The notes beneath the pieces are model-generated. The model was not told where the DNA came from. It saw only the letters and a list, made by a program, of their open reading frames with translations, and made no database searches. Positions 1 to 8,524 of a stretch of 39,766 bases of DNA are shown here, piece after piece. The stretch comes from Prolixibacteraceae bacterium (lineage in GTDB: Bacteria > Bacteroidota > Bacteroidia > Bacteroidales > Prolixibacteraceae), in contig JAQICD010000055.1 in NCBI GenBank assembly GCA_027858715.1, forward strand, positions 1 to 39,766, written 5' to 3'. The stretch's first letter is position 1; each line of letters opens with the position of its first letter. A program made the translations under genes and the position numbers.

Positions 1-2
1 AG

Positions 3-968
3 GGCGAGCTTATTTCCACAGCACTGGTAACGTATTTGCTCAATGAGAACGGCCACGATGCTATGCTGCTACCCTCTCTCGAATTTATGCGCATCAATGC
101 CGACAAGCAAGCCGACCTTACTGCTATTAAAGACCTTATTAAGCCTTCGTTAGAGCTTAACAAAGGCAAACAAATTTACATCACCCAAGGTTTCATTTGC
201 CGCAATATTTATGGCGATATTGACAATCTGCAACGCGGAGGGAGCGATTACACTGCAACTTTAATTGGTGCAGCAATAGGTTCTGCAGAAGTACAGATAT
301 GGACTGATATCGACGGTTTCCATAACAACGACCCGCGTTATGTTGAAAACACACAAAAAATTGATAATTTGTTGTTTACCGAAGCTGCTGAGCTTGCTTA
401 TTTTGGAGCAAAAATTCTTCACCCGCTCACTATTTTACCTGCCAGGGAAGCCAATATTCCGGTGCGCTTAAAAAATACAATGAATCCTACTGACAGTGGT
501 ACGTTAATTTCGAACGATAAAACGATAGAAGGACTTAAAGCTGTTGCTGCAAAAGATAATATTATTGCCATTCGAATACTTTCAGACCGGATGCTGATGG
601 CCTATGGATTCCTTCGTGCGGTATTTGAAGTATTCGAGAAATATAAAACGTCAATCGACATGATTGCCACATCTGAGGTTTCAGTTTCGTTGACCATTGA
701 CAATGATCATTACCTTAAACAGATTATTGATGAACTGAATGAATATGGCGAAGTTGAAGTTGACCGTGAACATACCATTGTTTGTGTTGTTGGTGATATG
801 ATTTCAGAACAAAAAGTATTCTCAAAGCAAGTTTTTGAAGCTATTGAAGGAATACCGGTACGTATGATTTCATATGGAGGCAGCCAGTATAACATGTCAA
901 TTCTGATTAACAGCAAGTACAAAAAGAAAACCTTGCAACATTTAAGCGATAGTTTATTCAACGATTGA
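3..968 (+). CDS. lysC: Aspartate kinase, 3' part (N-terminus outside window)
   Basis: Phosphorylates L-aspartate to 4-phosphoaspartate, the first step of lysine, threonine and methionine synthesis. The frame is open to the left edge; codons from base 3 read GELISTALVTYL, which continues the kinase domain, so the TTG at 36 is not the start. Visible family landmarks are the RGGSDYTAT segment (nucleotide/aspartate binding), a DGF-x5-DPR segment and FGAKILHP. The last ~130 residues look like a pair of ACT regulatory domains (MIATSEVSVSLT; VCVVGDM; PVRMISYGGSQYNMS). No homoserine dehydrogenase domain follows before the stop, so this is the monofunctional type. It ends just before a strong hairpin terminator. 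Roughly the first 100 residues, including the KFGGTS motif, are missing from view. Confidence 0.95.
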   Translation, partial: GELISTALVTYLLNENGHDAMLLPSLEFMRINADKQADLTAIKDLIKPSLELNKGKQIYITQGFICRNIYGDIDNLQRGGSDYTATLIGAAIGSAEVQIWTDIDGFHNNDPRYVENTQKIDNLLFTEAAELAYFGAKILHPLTILPAREANIPVRLKNTMNPTDSGTLISNDKTIEGLKAVAAKDNIIAIRILSDRMLMAYGFLRAVFEVFEKYKTSIDMIATSEVSVSLTIDNDHYLKQIIDELNEYGEVEVDREHTIVCVVGDMISEQKVFSKQVFEAIEGIPVRMISYGGSQYNMSILINSKYKKKTLQHLSDSLFND

Positions 969-993
969 TATTGAATAAAGACTAATAAAACAA

Positions 994-1037
994 GAGAGGC
1001 TGTACGATTGATTTAGTACAGCCTCTCCTTTTTATTT
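994..1037. terminator. Strong bidirectional terminator between lysC and C1 peptidase
   Basis: A perfect 12-bp stem (GAGAGGCTGTAC at 994-1005, complement at 1016-1027) with a 10-nt loop, followed on the plus strand by CTTTTTATTT. On the minus strand the far side reads CTTGTTTTAT, so it can also serve the convergent peptidase gene ending at 1051. Confidence 0.85.
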
Positions 1038-1050
1038 GTATTGATTGATT

Positions 1051-2259
1051 CTACTTTATTTCAAGTTTCTTTGCAATTGCTTTTGGTACAGCATCTTTGT
1101 GAATCATAATGTCAATTGTGCGTAAAGCAACATAAGGCTTCGATGCGTAAAAATATCCATCGTGGTCGTTGTAATCGCCCCACGAGTTTTTAACAATGTA
1201 ATACGGTGTGCCGTTCTGATCGTTTGCCATGCCAACAATGTGCATTCCGTGGTCATCGGTCGATGTGTAATTGTCGAAATCAATTTGGCGCATAACTTGT
1301 GTTATTTCTTTTTCTTTTCCAGGGCCGTTGAGTTTGAACAGTTCGTTTTCTTTATCCTTATCCGACATGTTTTCCCATTTGGAAAGTTCGGAATCGTTCA
1401 TTTCGGTAATGTCAGCATCTGGAACAACAGCAACACCTTTGGTCTTCGACGCAAAGCCGCGATCGCTAACATCGGCACCCCAGGCAATGGTGTAACCATT
1501 TTCAAGTGCATAGTCCATTATATCGATCATTTCATTCAACGGAACATTGTATATTTCGTCCCAAAGCCAATTGTCGGGTATTTCAATAATGAATTTTTCA
1601 TAAAATGGATGATGGGTAAATGAGCCAATTTCGATATAATCGTCTGGGTTAATGTTCATATAATCTTTTACAAATGAAAGAGGTGTATATTCTTGTCCTT
1701 TGTACTCAAATTTTTCAGGAATATTTCCCAGGTAATTTCCCAGGAGGTCATCGAAAGCTTCGTGCCAAACCGGGCTAAGCTTCTTGTTTTTATTTTTAAC
1801 AATGGCTTCAACATGGTTTTTAAGTACTTCGTCCATTTCTCCGTGAACAGGTTTGTCTTCTTCGATGGCTAGTCCGGTAAATGCTGATTGAGGAACCAGT
1901 CCATAGTTCTTCATAACCCACGTAATGTCATGAAATGCTCCGCCGGGGCCAAAATTGTTGTTGCTGTGCATACGCACATATTTTTCGGCCTTTTTGCTGT
2001 AGCAATGCCATACTACGAACATCTCCGATAAGTCAACCTCGGGTTTTCCCATGCGAATCATTTCTGATTCGATTAAGGATAATCCTGAAAACGACCAACA
2101 GGTTCCTGAGCGGTGTTGGTCTTTAACATTGGTAGTAGGAAGTTCAATTACCGGGGTGAAAATATATTCACTATCCGTTTTGGTAACCTCATCTTGTGCC
2201 GAAACATTGTTTATAAAGAGGAAGAAAAGGAGCGATAAGCTTAAAAAATATTTTACCAT
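1051..2259 (-). CDS. Secreted C1-family cysteine peptidase (PepC / bleomycin hydrolase-like)
   Basis: A papain-fold peptidase of 402 residues with an N-terminal signal peptide ending near NNVSAQ (residue 22), so it acts outside the cytoplasm. The catalytic set is visible: oxyanion Gln48 and nucleophile Cys54 in QHRSGTCWSF, His340 in DDHGMHIVG, and Asn358 in VKNSWG. Length and the long insert between Cys and His fit aminopeptidase C / bleomycin hydrolase (C1B) rather than short papains. Cytoplasmic PepC enzymes lack a signal peptide; exported versions like this are common in Bacteroidota and probably process peptides in the periplasm. Single-gene unit: terminator on its 3' side, and about 75 bp separate its start from tag. 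The exact substrate is not deducible. Confidence 0.9.
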   Translation of the reverse strand: MVKYFLSLSLLFFLFINNVSAQDEVTKTDSEYIFTPVIELPTTNVKDQHRSGTCWSFSGLSLIESEMIRMGKPEVDLSEMFVVWHCYSKKAEKYVRMHSNNNFGPGGAFHDITWVMKNYGLVPQSAFTGLAIEEDKPVHGEMDEVLKNHVEAIVKNKNKKLSPVWHEAFDDLLGNYLGNIPEKFEYKGQEYTPLSFVKDYMNINPDDYIEIGSFTHHPFYEKFIIEIPDNWLWDEIYNVPLNEMIDIMDYALENGYTIAWGADVSDRGFASKTKGVAVVPDADITEMNDSELSKWENMSDKDKENELFKLNGPGKEKEITQVMRQIDFDNYTSTDDHGMHIVGMANDQNGTPYYIVKNSWGDYNDHDGYFYASKPYVALRTIDIMIHKDAVPKAIAKKLEIK

Positions 2260-2336
2260 TATTATTTAATAATTTTTGTTTGAAAAAATTGAGTTATAAA
2301 AATAGCTTTTTTTTATTTCTAAAAATGTGTAATTTG

Positions 2337-2915
2337 TCACTTATTGGCCATTTGTGTGATTTTTTTATGCCTGAAACAGCTTGTCAAATGGTCATTAACC
2401 ATACCGGTAGCCTGCATGTGGGCATAAACAATTGTTGGCCCCATAAATGTAAATCCACGTTTTTTCAGGTCTTTTGAAATTCTTTCTGAAAGGGGTGTTT
2501 TTGGAGGCATTTCTGCCATTTTGTTTAAATGATTTACAATGGGTTTATGATTTACAAATCCCCAAATATAATTGCTGAAGCTTCCAAACTCATCTTTTAT
2601 TTTCAGAAAAGCACGAGCATTGTTGATGGCTGATTCAATTTTGCGGCGGTTGCGGATTATGTTCGTGTTTTGCATGAGTTTTTCTATCTTTTTAGCATCA
2701 AAAGCGGCTACTTTTTCAGCATTGAAATCGTCAAAAGCTTTACGGTAGCTTTCGCGGCGTTTTAATATAGTTAGCCAGCTCAATCCGGCCTGTGCACTTT
2801 CGAGTAATAAAAATTCAAAAAGCTTTTGATCGTCGTACACAGGCACGCCCCATTCGTGGTCGTGGTATTCTCGGTAAATTTCGGGCGATTGCCCCCAGTC
2901 GCACCTATTGCACAT
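2337..2915 (-). CDS. tag: DNA-3-methyladenine glycosylase I
   Basis: Excises 3-methyladenine from alkylated DNA (base excision repair, cytoplasm). At 192 residues it is the usual Tag length. The Tag-specific zinc site is complete: Cys5 (NRCDW), His in YHDHEWG, and the C-terminal His and Cys in VNDHLTSCF. The helix-hairpin-helix region and the family signature QAGLSW, NIIRNRRKI and FVNHKPIVN are all present. The start ATG at 2913-2915 overlaps the 3' end of the SGNH esterase remnant by 11 bp, suggesting tag was once the second gene of that transcript; its present promoter is not obvious. Confidence 0.95.
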   Translation of the reverse strand: MCNRCDWGQSPEIYREYHDHEWGVPVYDDQKLFEFLLLESAQAGLSWLTILKRRESYRKAFDDFNAEKVAAFDAKKIEKLMQNTNIIRNRRKIESAINNARAFLKIKDEFGSFSNYIWGFVNHKPIVNHLNKMAEMPPKTPLSERISKDLKKRGFTFMGPTIVYAHMQATGMVNDHLTSCFRHKKITQMANK

Positions 2916-3270
2916 GCTGTTCCTTTCCTGTCAGTTTTTGAAAAATGATGGTTGCCATAATTTCTGCACCTTCGGCATTGGGGTTAAAAGCCAGCGCTTG
3001 TCGGTAAACGGGCTCGTTGATGTACGGCAGGTCACCTTTCGACATTAAAGTGCGGGCGCTGATGCCAAAATTGAGAACTTCCCATTTATCGCCCAAGATA
3101 CGTTGTAATTGTGCCGGATAGCTCAGGCTGTCGCGGTATTTAATGCCAAGTCCATAGGTGATGCTATTGCCTATACAGGCTATTTTTATTGGTTCATCGT
3201 ACCTTGATTCATCTATGATGCCTCTACTGTTTTTTGTCTTGTGTCTAAAATCTAACGATCTATTGCAAAA
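2905..3270 (-). pseudogene. SGNH/GDSL-type esterase remnant with internal deletion
   Basis: Reading the minus strand from an in-frame stop at 3271-3273 gives about 120 codons with no ATG or GTG. The first part is a recognisable SGNH hydrolase N-terminus: EPIKIACIGNSITYGLGI (block I, nucleophile Ser in GNS), SYPAQLQ, then LGDKWEVLNFG. After the block ending LAFNPN the sequence jumps straight to AEGAEIMATIIFQKL, which is the family's extreme C-terminus, normally preceded by the catalytic Asp-x-x-His (HPNAEGA). The oxyanion-hole GTND block and about 100 residues are absent and the catalytic His position is replaced. The signal peptide is also missing. A TTG at 3096 could still start a 63-residue peptide, but it would be inactive. 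Similar esterases deacetylate plant polysaccharides, fitting the neighbouring GH127 gene. Confidence 0.8.
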
Positions 3271-3376
3271 TTAGAATAATTTTAAATATTATTACATCCT
3301 CACTTAGGTTTAGATAGTCCACCTCTATATTCTTAAAAAAATGCTTTATTTGTATTGATATAAAACCAATTTGAAT

Positions 3377-5728
3377 ATGAAAACGATTCTTACTTCATTT
3401 TTTTATTTTTTGATTGCAGTTGTTGCCGTTGCAGGTAATATAAAACCCTTCCAGTTATCAGATGTGAAACTGCTCGAAAGCGAGTTTAAACATGCACAAA
3501 ACCTCGATGCTAAATATATTTTGGCGCACGACGCTGATCGTTTGCTGGCTCCATATTTAATTGATGCAGGTCTCGAGCCTAAAGCCGAGCGTTACGGAAA
3601 CTGGGAGAATACCGGTCTTGATGGTCATATCGGGGGGCATTACCTTACAGCACTGGCTCAGATGTGGGTAGCAAACGGTGAAACTGAGATGCTGGAACGT
3701 TTAAACTATATGATTGATGAGTTGGAGCGTTGCCAAAAAGCAAATGGTAATGGCTACGTGGGTGGTGTACCCGGAGGAATGATAATGTGGGCCGATATTA
3801 AAGCCGGAAAAATTGATGCAGGCGCTTTTTCGCTCAACGGAAAGTGGGTGCCACTGTACAATATTCATAAAATATTTGCTGGATTACTTGATGCCTACCG
3901 CATTGCCGGAATTGAAAAAGCCAAAACGATGCTGGTTGACCTTTCTGATTGGTTTTATGATATGGTTGCCGGACTTACTGACGAACAAGTGCAGGATATG
4001 CTGCGATCGGAACATGGTGGTTTAAACGAAGTTTTTGCCGATGTGGCTGCCATTACAGGCGATCAAAAATACATGAATCTGGCGCGTCGTACTTCGCACC
4101 GGGTTATTCTAGATCCACTTTTAGAAAAGAAAGATAAACTGAATGGCCTGCATGCCAATACGCAAATTCCTAAGGTAATCGGTTTTCAACAAATTGCTGA
4201 TGTTGATGACGACGACGAATGGTACGAAGCCTCGAAGTTTTTCTGGGAAACAGTTGTTCAGCGTCGTACCATATCGATTGGCGGCAACAGTGTTCGTGAG
4301 CACTTTCATCCGGCCGATAATTTCTCGTCGATGGTGGAATCGCGCGAAGGACCCGAAACATGTAATACCTACAATATGCTGAAGCTGTCGAAACAACTGT
4401 ATTTCTATGATGAATCGTTACGGTATATCGACTATTACGAACGTGCTTTGTACAATCATATTCTTTCAACCTTACACCCCAAACATGGTGGCTTGGTGTA
4501 TTTTACCACTATGCGCCCACGGCATTACCGGGTATATTCGAAGCCTGAAGAAGCATTTTGGTGCTGCGTAGGTTCTGGTATCGAAAACCATGGGAAATAT
4601 GGTGAGATAATTTACGCACACGACGACAAAAATCTCTATGTAAACTTGTTTATTCCTTCAGAATTGAGTTGGGACGAAAAAGGCATAAAGTTAACCCAGG
4701 AAACCCGTTTCCCCGATGAAGAAACTACAGCGTTAACGATTGATGTTGATGAGCCTTCTCGCTTTACACTGAATATTCGTTACCCGCGCTGGGTGAACGA
4801 TGGTGAAATGCGTGTTTCAGTGAATGGGAAAAATATGAAAGTTGCAGCCCAACCAGGAACATACGTGGCACTTACTCGTAAATGGAAAAGTGGCGACAGG
4901 GTAGAGGTGAAGCTTCCTATGCACTTTGAATTGGAGCAGTTGCCCGACCAATCGGATTACCTATCGTTTGTTTATGGTCCTATAGTTTTGGGCGCTAAAA
5001 CCGGTACTAACGATCTAGACGGGCTGGTTGCCGACGACAGTCGTATGGGACACATCGCGCAGGGAAAATTGTACCCGGTTGACGAAGCGCCTATGTTTGT
5101 AACTGATAAACCCTTGGCGCTTAATCCAGAAAGATTAGAGACTTCAAAACTTAAATTTGCCATACCGGCTGAAGTTTACCCCGAATCGGGTAAAGATTTG
5201 GTGCTGGAACCTTTTTATCGCATCCACGATGCCCGTTACGAAGTGTATTTCCCCTTTGCAAATCCGGCCGATTTTACAGAAAAGCAAGAAAAATTGAAGA
5301 AGGAAGAACAGGCACGTATGGCGCTCGAAGCCCAAACCATAGATTACGTGTCGCCGGGAGAACAACAACCCGAGAGCGACCATAACTTTAAAGCCGAAAA
5401 AACCGAAGCGGGTGTGCATCGCGATCGCCACTGGCGACATGCACAGGGGTGGTTTAGTTACGATTTAAAAGACCCTGAAAAAGAAGCACGGAAAGTACGC
5501 ATTACCTATTTTGGAATGGATCGCGACCGTACTTTCGATATTCTGATAAGCGATAAAGTTATAGCAACTGTAACGCTCGATGACTCAAAAGGTGGCAATT
5601 TCTACAGTGTAGATTATGAACTGCCTGAAGTCTTGGTCGAAAATGGTAATGGTATTCTAACAATTAAGTTTAAAGCAAAACCTGGCTCAATAGCCGGAGG
5701 TATTTACGGCGTGAGATTGATGCGTTGA
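3377..5728 (+). CDS. GH127-type beta-L-arabinofuranosidase (DUF1680), secreted
   Basis: A 783-residue glycoside hydrolase of the GH127/GH146 clan, expected to release beta-L-arabinofuranose from arabinan- or extensin-type glycans. ATG 3377 is preferred over the TTG six bases upstream and yields a signal peptide ending around AVAGN. The zinc-cysteine site known from Bifidobacterium HypBA1 is visible: Glu327-x-Cys329 (GPETC) and the Cys396-Cys397 pair (FWCCVGSG), with the second Cys region holding the nucleophile; Glu308 in REHF occupies the acid/base position. After the alpha/alpha barrel comes a beta-sandwich, a Lys/Glu-rich linker (about 625-650), and a C-terminal region (about 660-783) matching the DUF6805-like tail found in Bacteroidota members. 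All key residues are present, so it appears functional, unlike the esterase remnant upstream. It converges on the protease gene. Confidence 0.9.
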   Translation: MKTILTSFFYFLIAVVAVAGNIKPFQLSDVKLLESEFKHAQNLDAKYILAHDADRLLAPYLIDAGLEPKAERYGNWENTGLDGHIGGHYLTALAQMWVANGETEMLERLNYMIDELERCQKANGNGYVGGVPGGMIMWADIKAGKIDAGAFSLNGKWVPLYNIHKIFAGLLDAYRIAGIEKAKTMLVDLSDWFYDMVAGLTDEQVQDMLRSEHGGLNEVFADVAAITGDQKYMNLARRTSHRVILDPLLEKKDKLNGLHANTQIPKVIGFQQIADVDDDDEWYEASKFFWETVVQRRTISIGGNSVREHFHPADNFSSMVESREGPETCNTYNMLKLSKQLYFYDESLRYIDYYERALYNHILSTLHPKHGGLVYFTTMRPRHYRVYSKPEEAFWCCVGSGIENHGKYGEIIYAHDDKNLYVNLFIPSELSWDEKGIKLTQETRFPDEETTALTIDVDEPSRFTLNIRYPRWVNDGEMRVSVNGKNMKVAAQPGTYVALTRKWKSGDRVEVKLPMHFELEQLPDQSDYLSFVYGPIVLGAKTGTNDLDGLVADDSRMGHIAQGKLYPVDEAPMFVTDKPLALNPERLETSKLKFAIPAEVYPESGKDLVLEPFYRIHDARYEVYFPFANPADFTEKQEKLKKEEQARMALEAQTIDYVSPGEQQPESDHNFKAEKTEAGVHRDRHWRHAQGWFSYDLKDPEKEARKVRITYFGMDRDRTFDILISDKVIATVTLDDSKGGNFYSVDYELPEVLVENGNGILTIKFKAKPGSIAGGIYGVRLMR

Positions 5729-5828
5729 TGTCCAAAGTGTAATAAACAATGAAAATAAGATTCATTGAATCTCTTAATCGGACAATATAAACAGGTTTTT
5801 CACGTGTTTTTTCACGTTGTGTTTTCTA

Positions 5829-8453
5829 TTATTTTTTCAATACGAAACTATCTGAAATGGTTTCATTACTAGGTGTATGTATTGATATAAGATAGATACC
5901 GTTGCTCCATTCTGTGTTAAAGTTTATCGTAAGCTGGTTATTAACTATTGATGCTTTATCGTTAAAAAGAAGCGCACCAGTATTATTGAAAATTTTTACA
6001 GTTACACTTTTCTGTTTTGTTAAAATATTGCTTTCGACAACAATATAGTTTTGTGCTGGCTGCGGGTAAATTTTAAGGCTTTTTGTGTTGCTTATTTGTG
6101 TATCTATTGAGTTTGTTCCTGTTTCCTCTTTCAGTTCTACATAAAATTCGCCTTGTATGTTGCCATAACTTCCATCGAACTGTAGCCAATATTGCTTGCC
6201 TTTTTCAATATTTACAGGTTTAATAAACGATGTGAAATCGGTATAGGAAGCATCGTCGTTTGCAGCCATAAGAGTATAATTTCCGTTTAATAAATCCGTG
6301 TATGTGTCGGCTTTGTAAATTGCAATTTGCCCGTCCATTCCGGTGGCTGCAATCGAAACAGCACCCGATTGGGGCCCAAAAAATGTAAACCAAACTGTAC
6401 TTGCCAGAATGTCTTCGCCAGTGCCAAATTCGTCGCACCATTCGTTTTGCGAGACACATTCCCCTGCCGTTGGTGCTGGCTCACTTTCTTCAATGCTGGC
6501 ACAAATGTTATTATAGGGGCCACTTTCTCCGGGTTCAATTAATAATGCATTGGCAATGTTATCGCCCGCAGGCATTATAAGTTGAATGTCGAAATAGCTT
6601 GTGTCAGAGCATGTGCCGTGTGTTCCTATTAAAGTTCCTGTGATATTTATAGTAGAATCTATAACCGTTCCTAAGTTTTGAGTGATGGTAGTTATTTTCG
6701 AGTTTGGGTCGGAAATAGTAAAAAAATAATCGTTCTCGTTATTGAGTTCCCATTTGTAATTGGCAGCACCAAGGGCAGTTATACTGAGTGAATCGGCATC
6801 GATTAAGCATGTGCCGTTTGCAGGTGATGAACTGAAGTTGATAAAAATTTCAGAGCCGGCTACTATGGCATCGTTATAGGTGCGGATGTCTTTGCCATAT
6901 GCATTTTCAACAATTAATTGGATGGAGTATGTTCCTTCTTCGTCGAACCTGACAACAGGCGACTGCGAAGTGGGCGAAGTTCCTTCGATAAACGATACTG
7001 TAGCAGGAGTAATTTCCCATTTCCATTTATCGACATCAAAAACCGATTTTTCGCTTAGATTAACAGGGGCATCGGTGCATACATATTTATTTTCGATACT
7101 AATAACAGCCTCGGGCAGATTGTTTTGTGGGTAATATCCATTGATATGACTTGTGTTTTTTTGTAGTGCCAGGTATTCCCATAAATCTTTATAATTGTTT
7201 CGGCTCGATTTTAAGGAGTTGTTCCACGAATAGCTAAGTTTTCCATAATATGAGTCATAATCGCCACCTCCGTGGAGTTGGCCAATTATACGCCGGTTTT
7301 CATTAAAAAGTGGTGATCCTGAGGAGCCGCCACCTGTCATGCCAGTTTCAAAATAAACTTCCCAGTGAGATTGCGAGGGAGAAATCGAATTGTTTTCCCA
7401 ATAAATAAGTTGGGTATATGATACGGGTGGATTTTCTTCAATTGAAATTTTTTTTCGCAGACCTTCGGGATGGTGAATTGAAACTGCTGATAATGGCATT
7501 TCGTTTAAATCCCAACCCGCATAATATGGTTGATATGCTGGCGGTGGCATCTCGCTTAATTTGAGTAGTGAAAAGTCCGATTTATCTCCGGTGGTTAGTA
7601 GTTCAGCACCGCTAAGCGTTTGGTTTTTTTTATTCGTCATGCCACATCCAAGAGTTTCGTAATTAAAATAAGCAGTAACGGTTTTGGCAGCATCAACTGT
7701 GCTAACACAATGGTGAGCTGTAAGAAAATAAGGAGTGCCATCAGATTGTTCATTATTAATTAAAGCGCCGCTGCATGTGTAACTAGATTCGTCTTCGATA
7801 AAAGTATATTTGGCTACAGCGTGTTTTTCCAGTTGCCAGTTTAAACCTTCGTCACAGTTAATATCGTCGTATGTCATATTGCTCGAATTTTCCAGCATTA
7901 TTTGAGACAAAAAACGATAGGCTTTGCTTATTTGATTGATTATTAGTGTTCCTTCAAATGAAGCTTCCAGTGGTTCGTAATATTCGATGTATATTTCATT
8001 GCTGGGGAAGTCGGCAATTGCAAAACTAAAGGTTTGATTTACATTTTGATGTGTAAAAGCCCCTGAAATCAATGAGAAATCGTAATTGTAAACAAAAAAA
8101 GCGGCTCCTTCCGGAATATGAAAATCAGAAAATATTAATTTTAGCGACCGTGCATTTGGCGTGCTTATTTTATACCTCCAGATTGTTCCTGAATCAACTA
8201 AAGTTTGAAGGCCATTTTTTACATTCAGTTCAATATCTTCAACAACTCCATATCTTAAAGGAGTTCCCTTATCGATATCGTTTTGTTTTAGGCTATCAAT
8301 ATTTATTTCTTTAAGCTTTACAGTAGGGATAACCACGCTCGACTTTAAATTCTGATAATAAGAAACGGGCATTCCACCGTTTGAAATCTGTGCATATATA
8401 CCGCCTGTAATGAAAATAAATGCTATGCATAATATCGCTGATATTTTTTTCAC
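5829..8453 (-). CDS. Secreted trypsin-like protease with PKD-like domain and T9SS sorting tail
   Basis: An 874-residue exported endopeptidase. It starts at GTG 8451-8453 with a signal peptide (MKKISAILCIAF... ending GGIYAQ). The peptidase S1 domain resembles lysyl endopeptidases: catalytic His in FLTAHHCVS, Asp in KSDFSLLKL and Ser in GGGSSGSPLF, at about residues 246-390. A PKD/Ig-like region follows (about 450-540; WKWEITPATV, GTYSIQLIVENAYG), then a jelly-roll-like module (about 630-775; STVWFTFFGP, YWLQFDGSYG). The last ~75 residues are a Por secretion / type A sorting domain (LKIYPQPAQNYIVVES, GIYLISIHT), which directs passage through the type IX secretion system and anchoring or release at the surface. 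No partner gene is adjacent. Cleavage specificity after Lys is inferred from similarity only. Confidence 0.9.
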   Translation of the reverse strand: MKKISAILCIAFIFITGGIYAQISNGGMPVSYYQNLKSSVVIPTVKLKEINIDSLKQNDIDKGTPLRYGVVEDIELNVKNGLQTLVDSGTIWRYKISTPNARSLKLIFSDFHIPEGAAFFVYNYDFSLISGAFTHQNVNQTFSFAIADFPSNEIYIEYYEPLEASFEGTLIINQISKAYRFLSQIMLENSSNMTYDDINCDEGLNWQLEKHAVAKYTFIEDESSYTCSGALINNEQSDGTPYFLTAHHCVSTVDAAKTVTAYFNYETLGCGMTNKKNQTLSGAELLTTGDKSDFSLLKLSEMPPPAYQPYYAGWDLNEMPLSAVSIHHPEGLRKKISIEENPPVSYTQLIYWENNSISPSQSHWEVYFETGMTGGGSSGSPLFNENRRIIGQLHGGGDYDSYYGKLSYSWNNSLKSSRNNYKDLWEYLALQKNTSHINGYYPQNNLPEAVISIENKYVCTDAPVNLSEKSVFDVDKWKWEITPATVSFIEGTSPTSQSPVVRFDEEGTYSIQLIVENAYGKDIRTYNDAIVAGSEIFINFSSSPANGTCLIDADSLSITALGAANYKWELNNENDYFFTISDPNSKITTITQNLGTVIDSTINITGTLIGTHGTCSDTSYFDIQLIMPAGDNIANALLIEPGESGPYNNICASIEESEPAPTAGECVSQNEWCDEFGTGEDILASTVWFTFFGPQSGAVSIAATGMDGQIAIYKADTYTDLLNGNYTLMAANDDASYTDFTSFIKPVNIEKGKQYWLQFDGSYGNIQGEFYVELKEETGTNSIDTQISNTKSLKIYPQPAQNYIVVESNILTKQKSVTVKIFNNTGALLFNDKASIVNNQLTINFNTEWSNGIYLISIHTPSNETISDSFVLKK

Positions 8454-8524
8454 TCGTGAGTTTTTAAACTATGTTACTATTTGATATAAGAATGCTAAAA
8501 AAGCAATTTTATATGAGATTATCA

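Noticed and set aside
1162-1623. 153-codon open frame opposite the C1 peptidase
   Set aside because: Antisense shadow of a gene with complete catalytic motifs.
2905-3096. Functional 63-residue gene from TTG 3096
   Set aside because: It is part of a longer SGNH esterase text whose core is deleted and whose catalytic His is lost.
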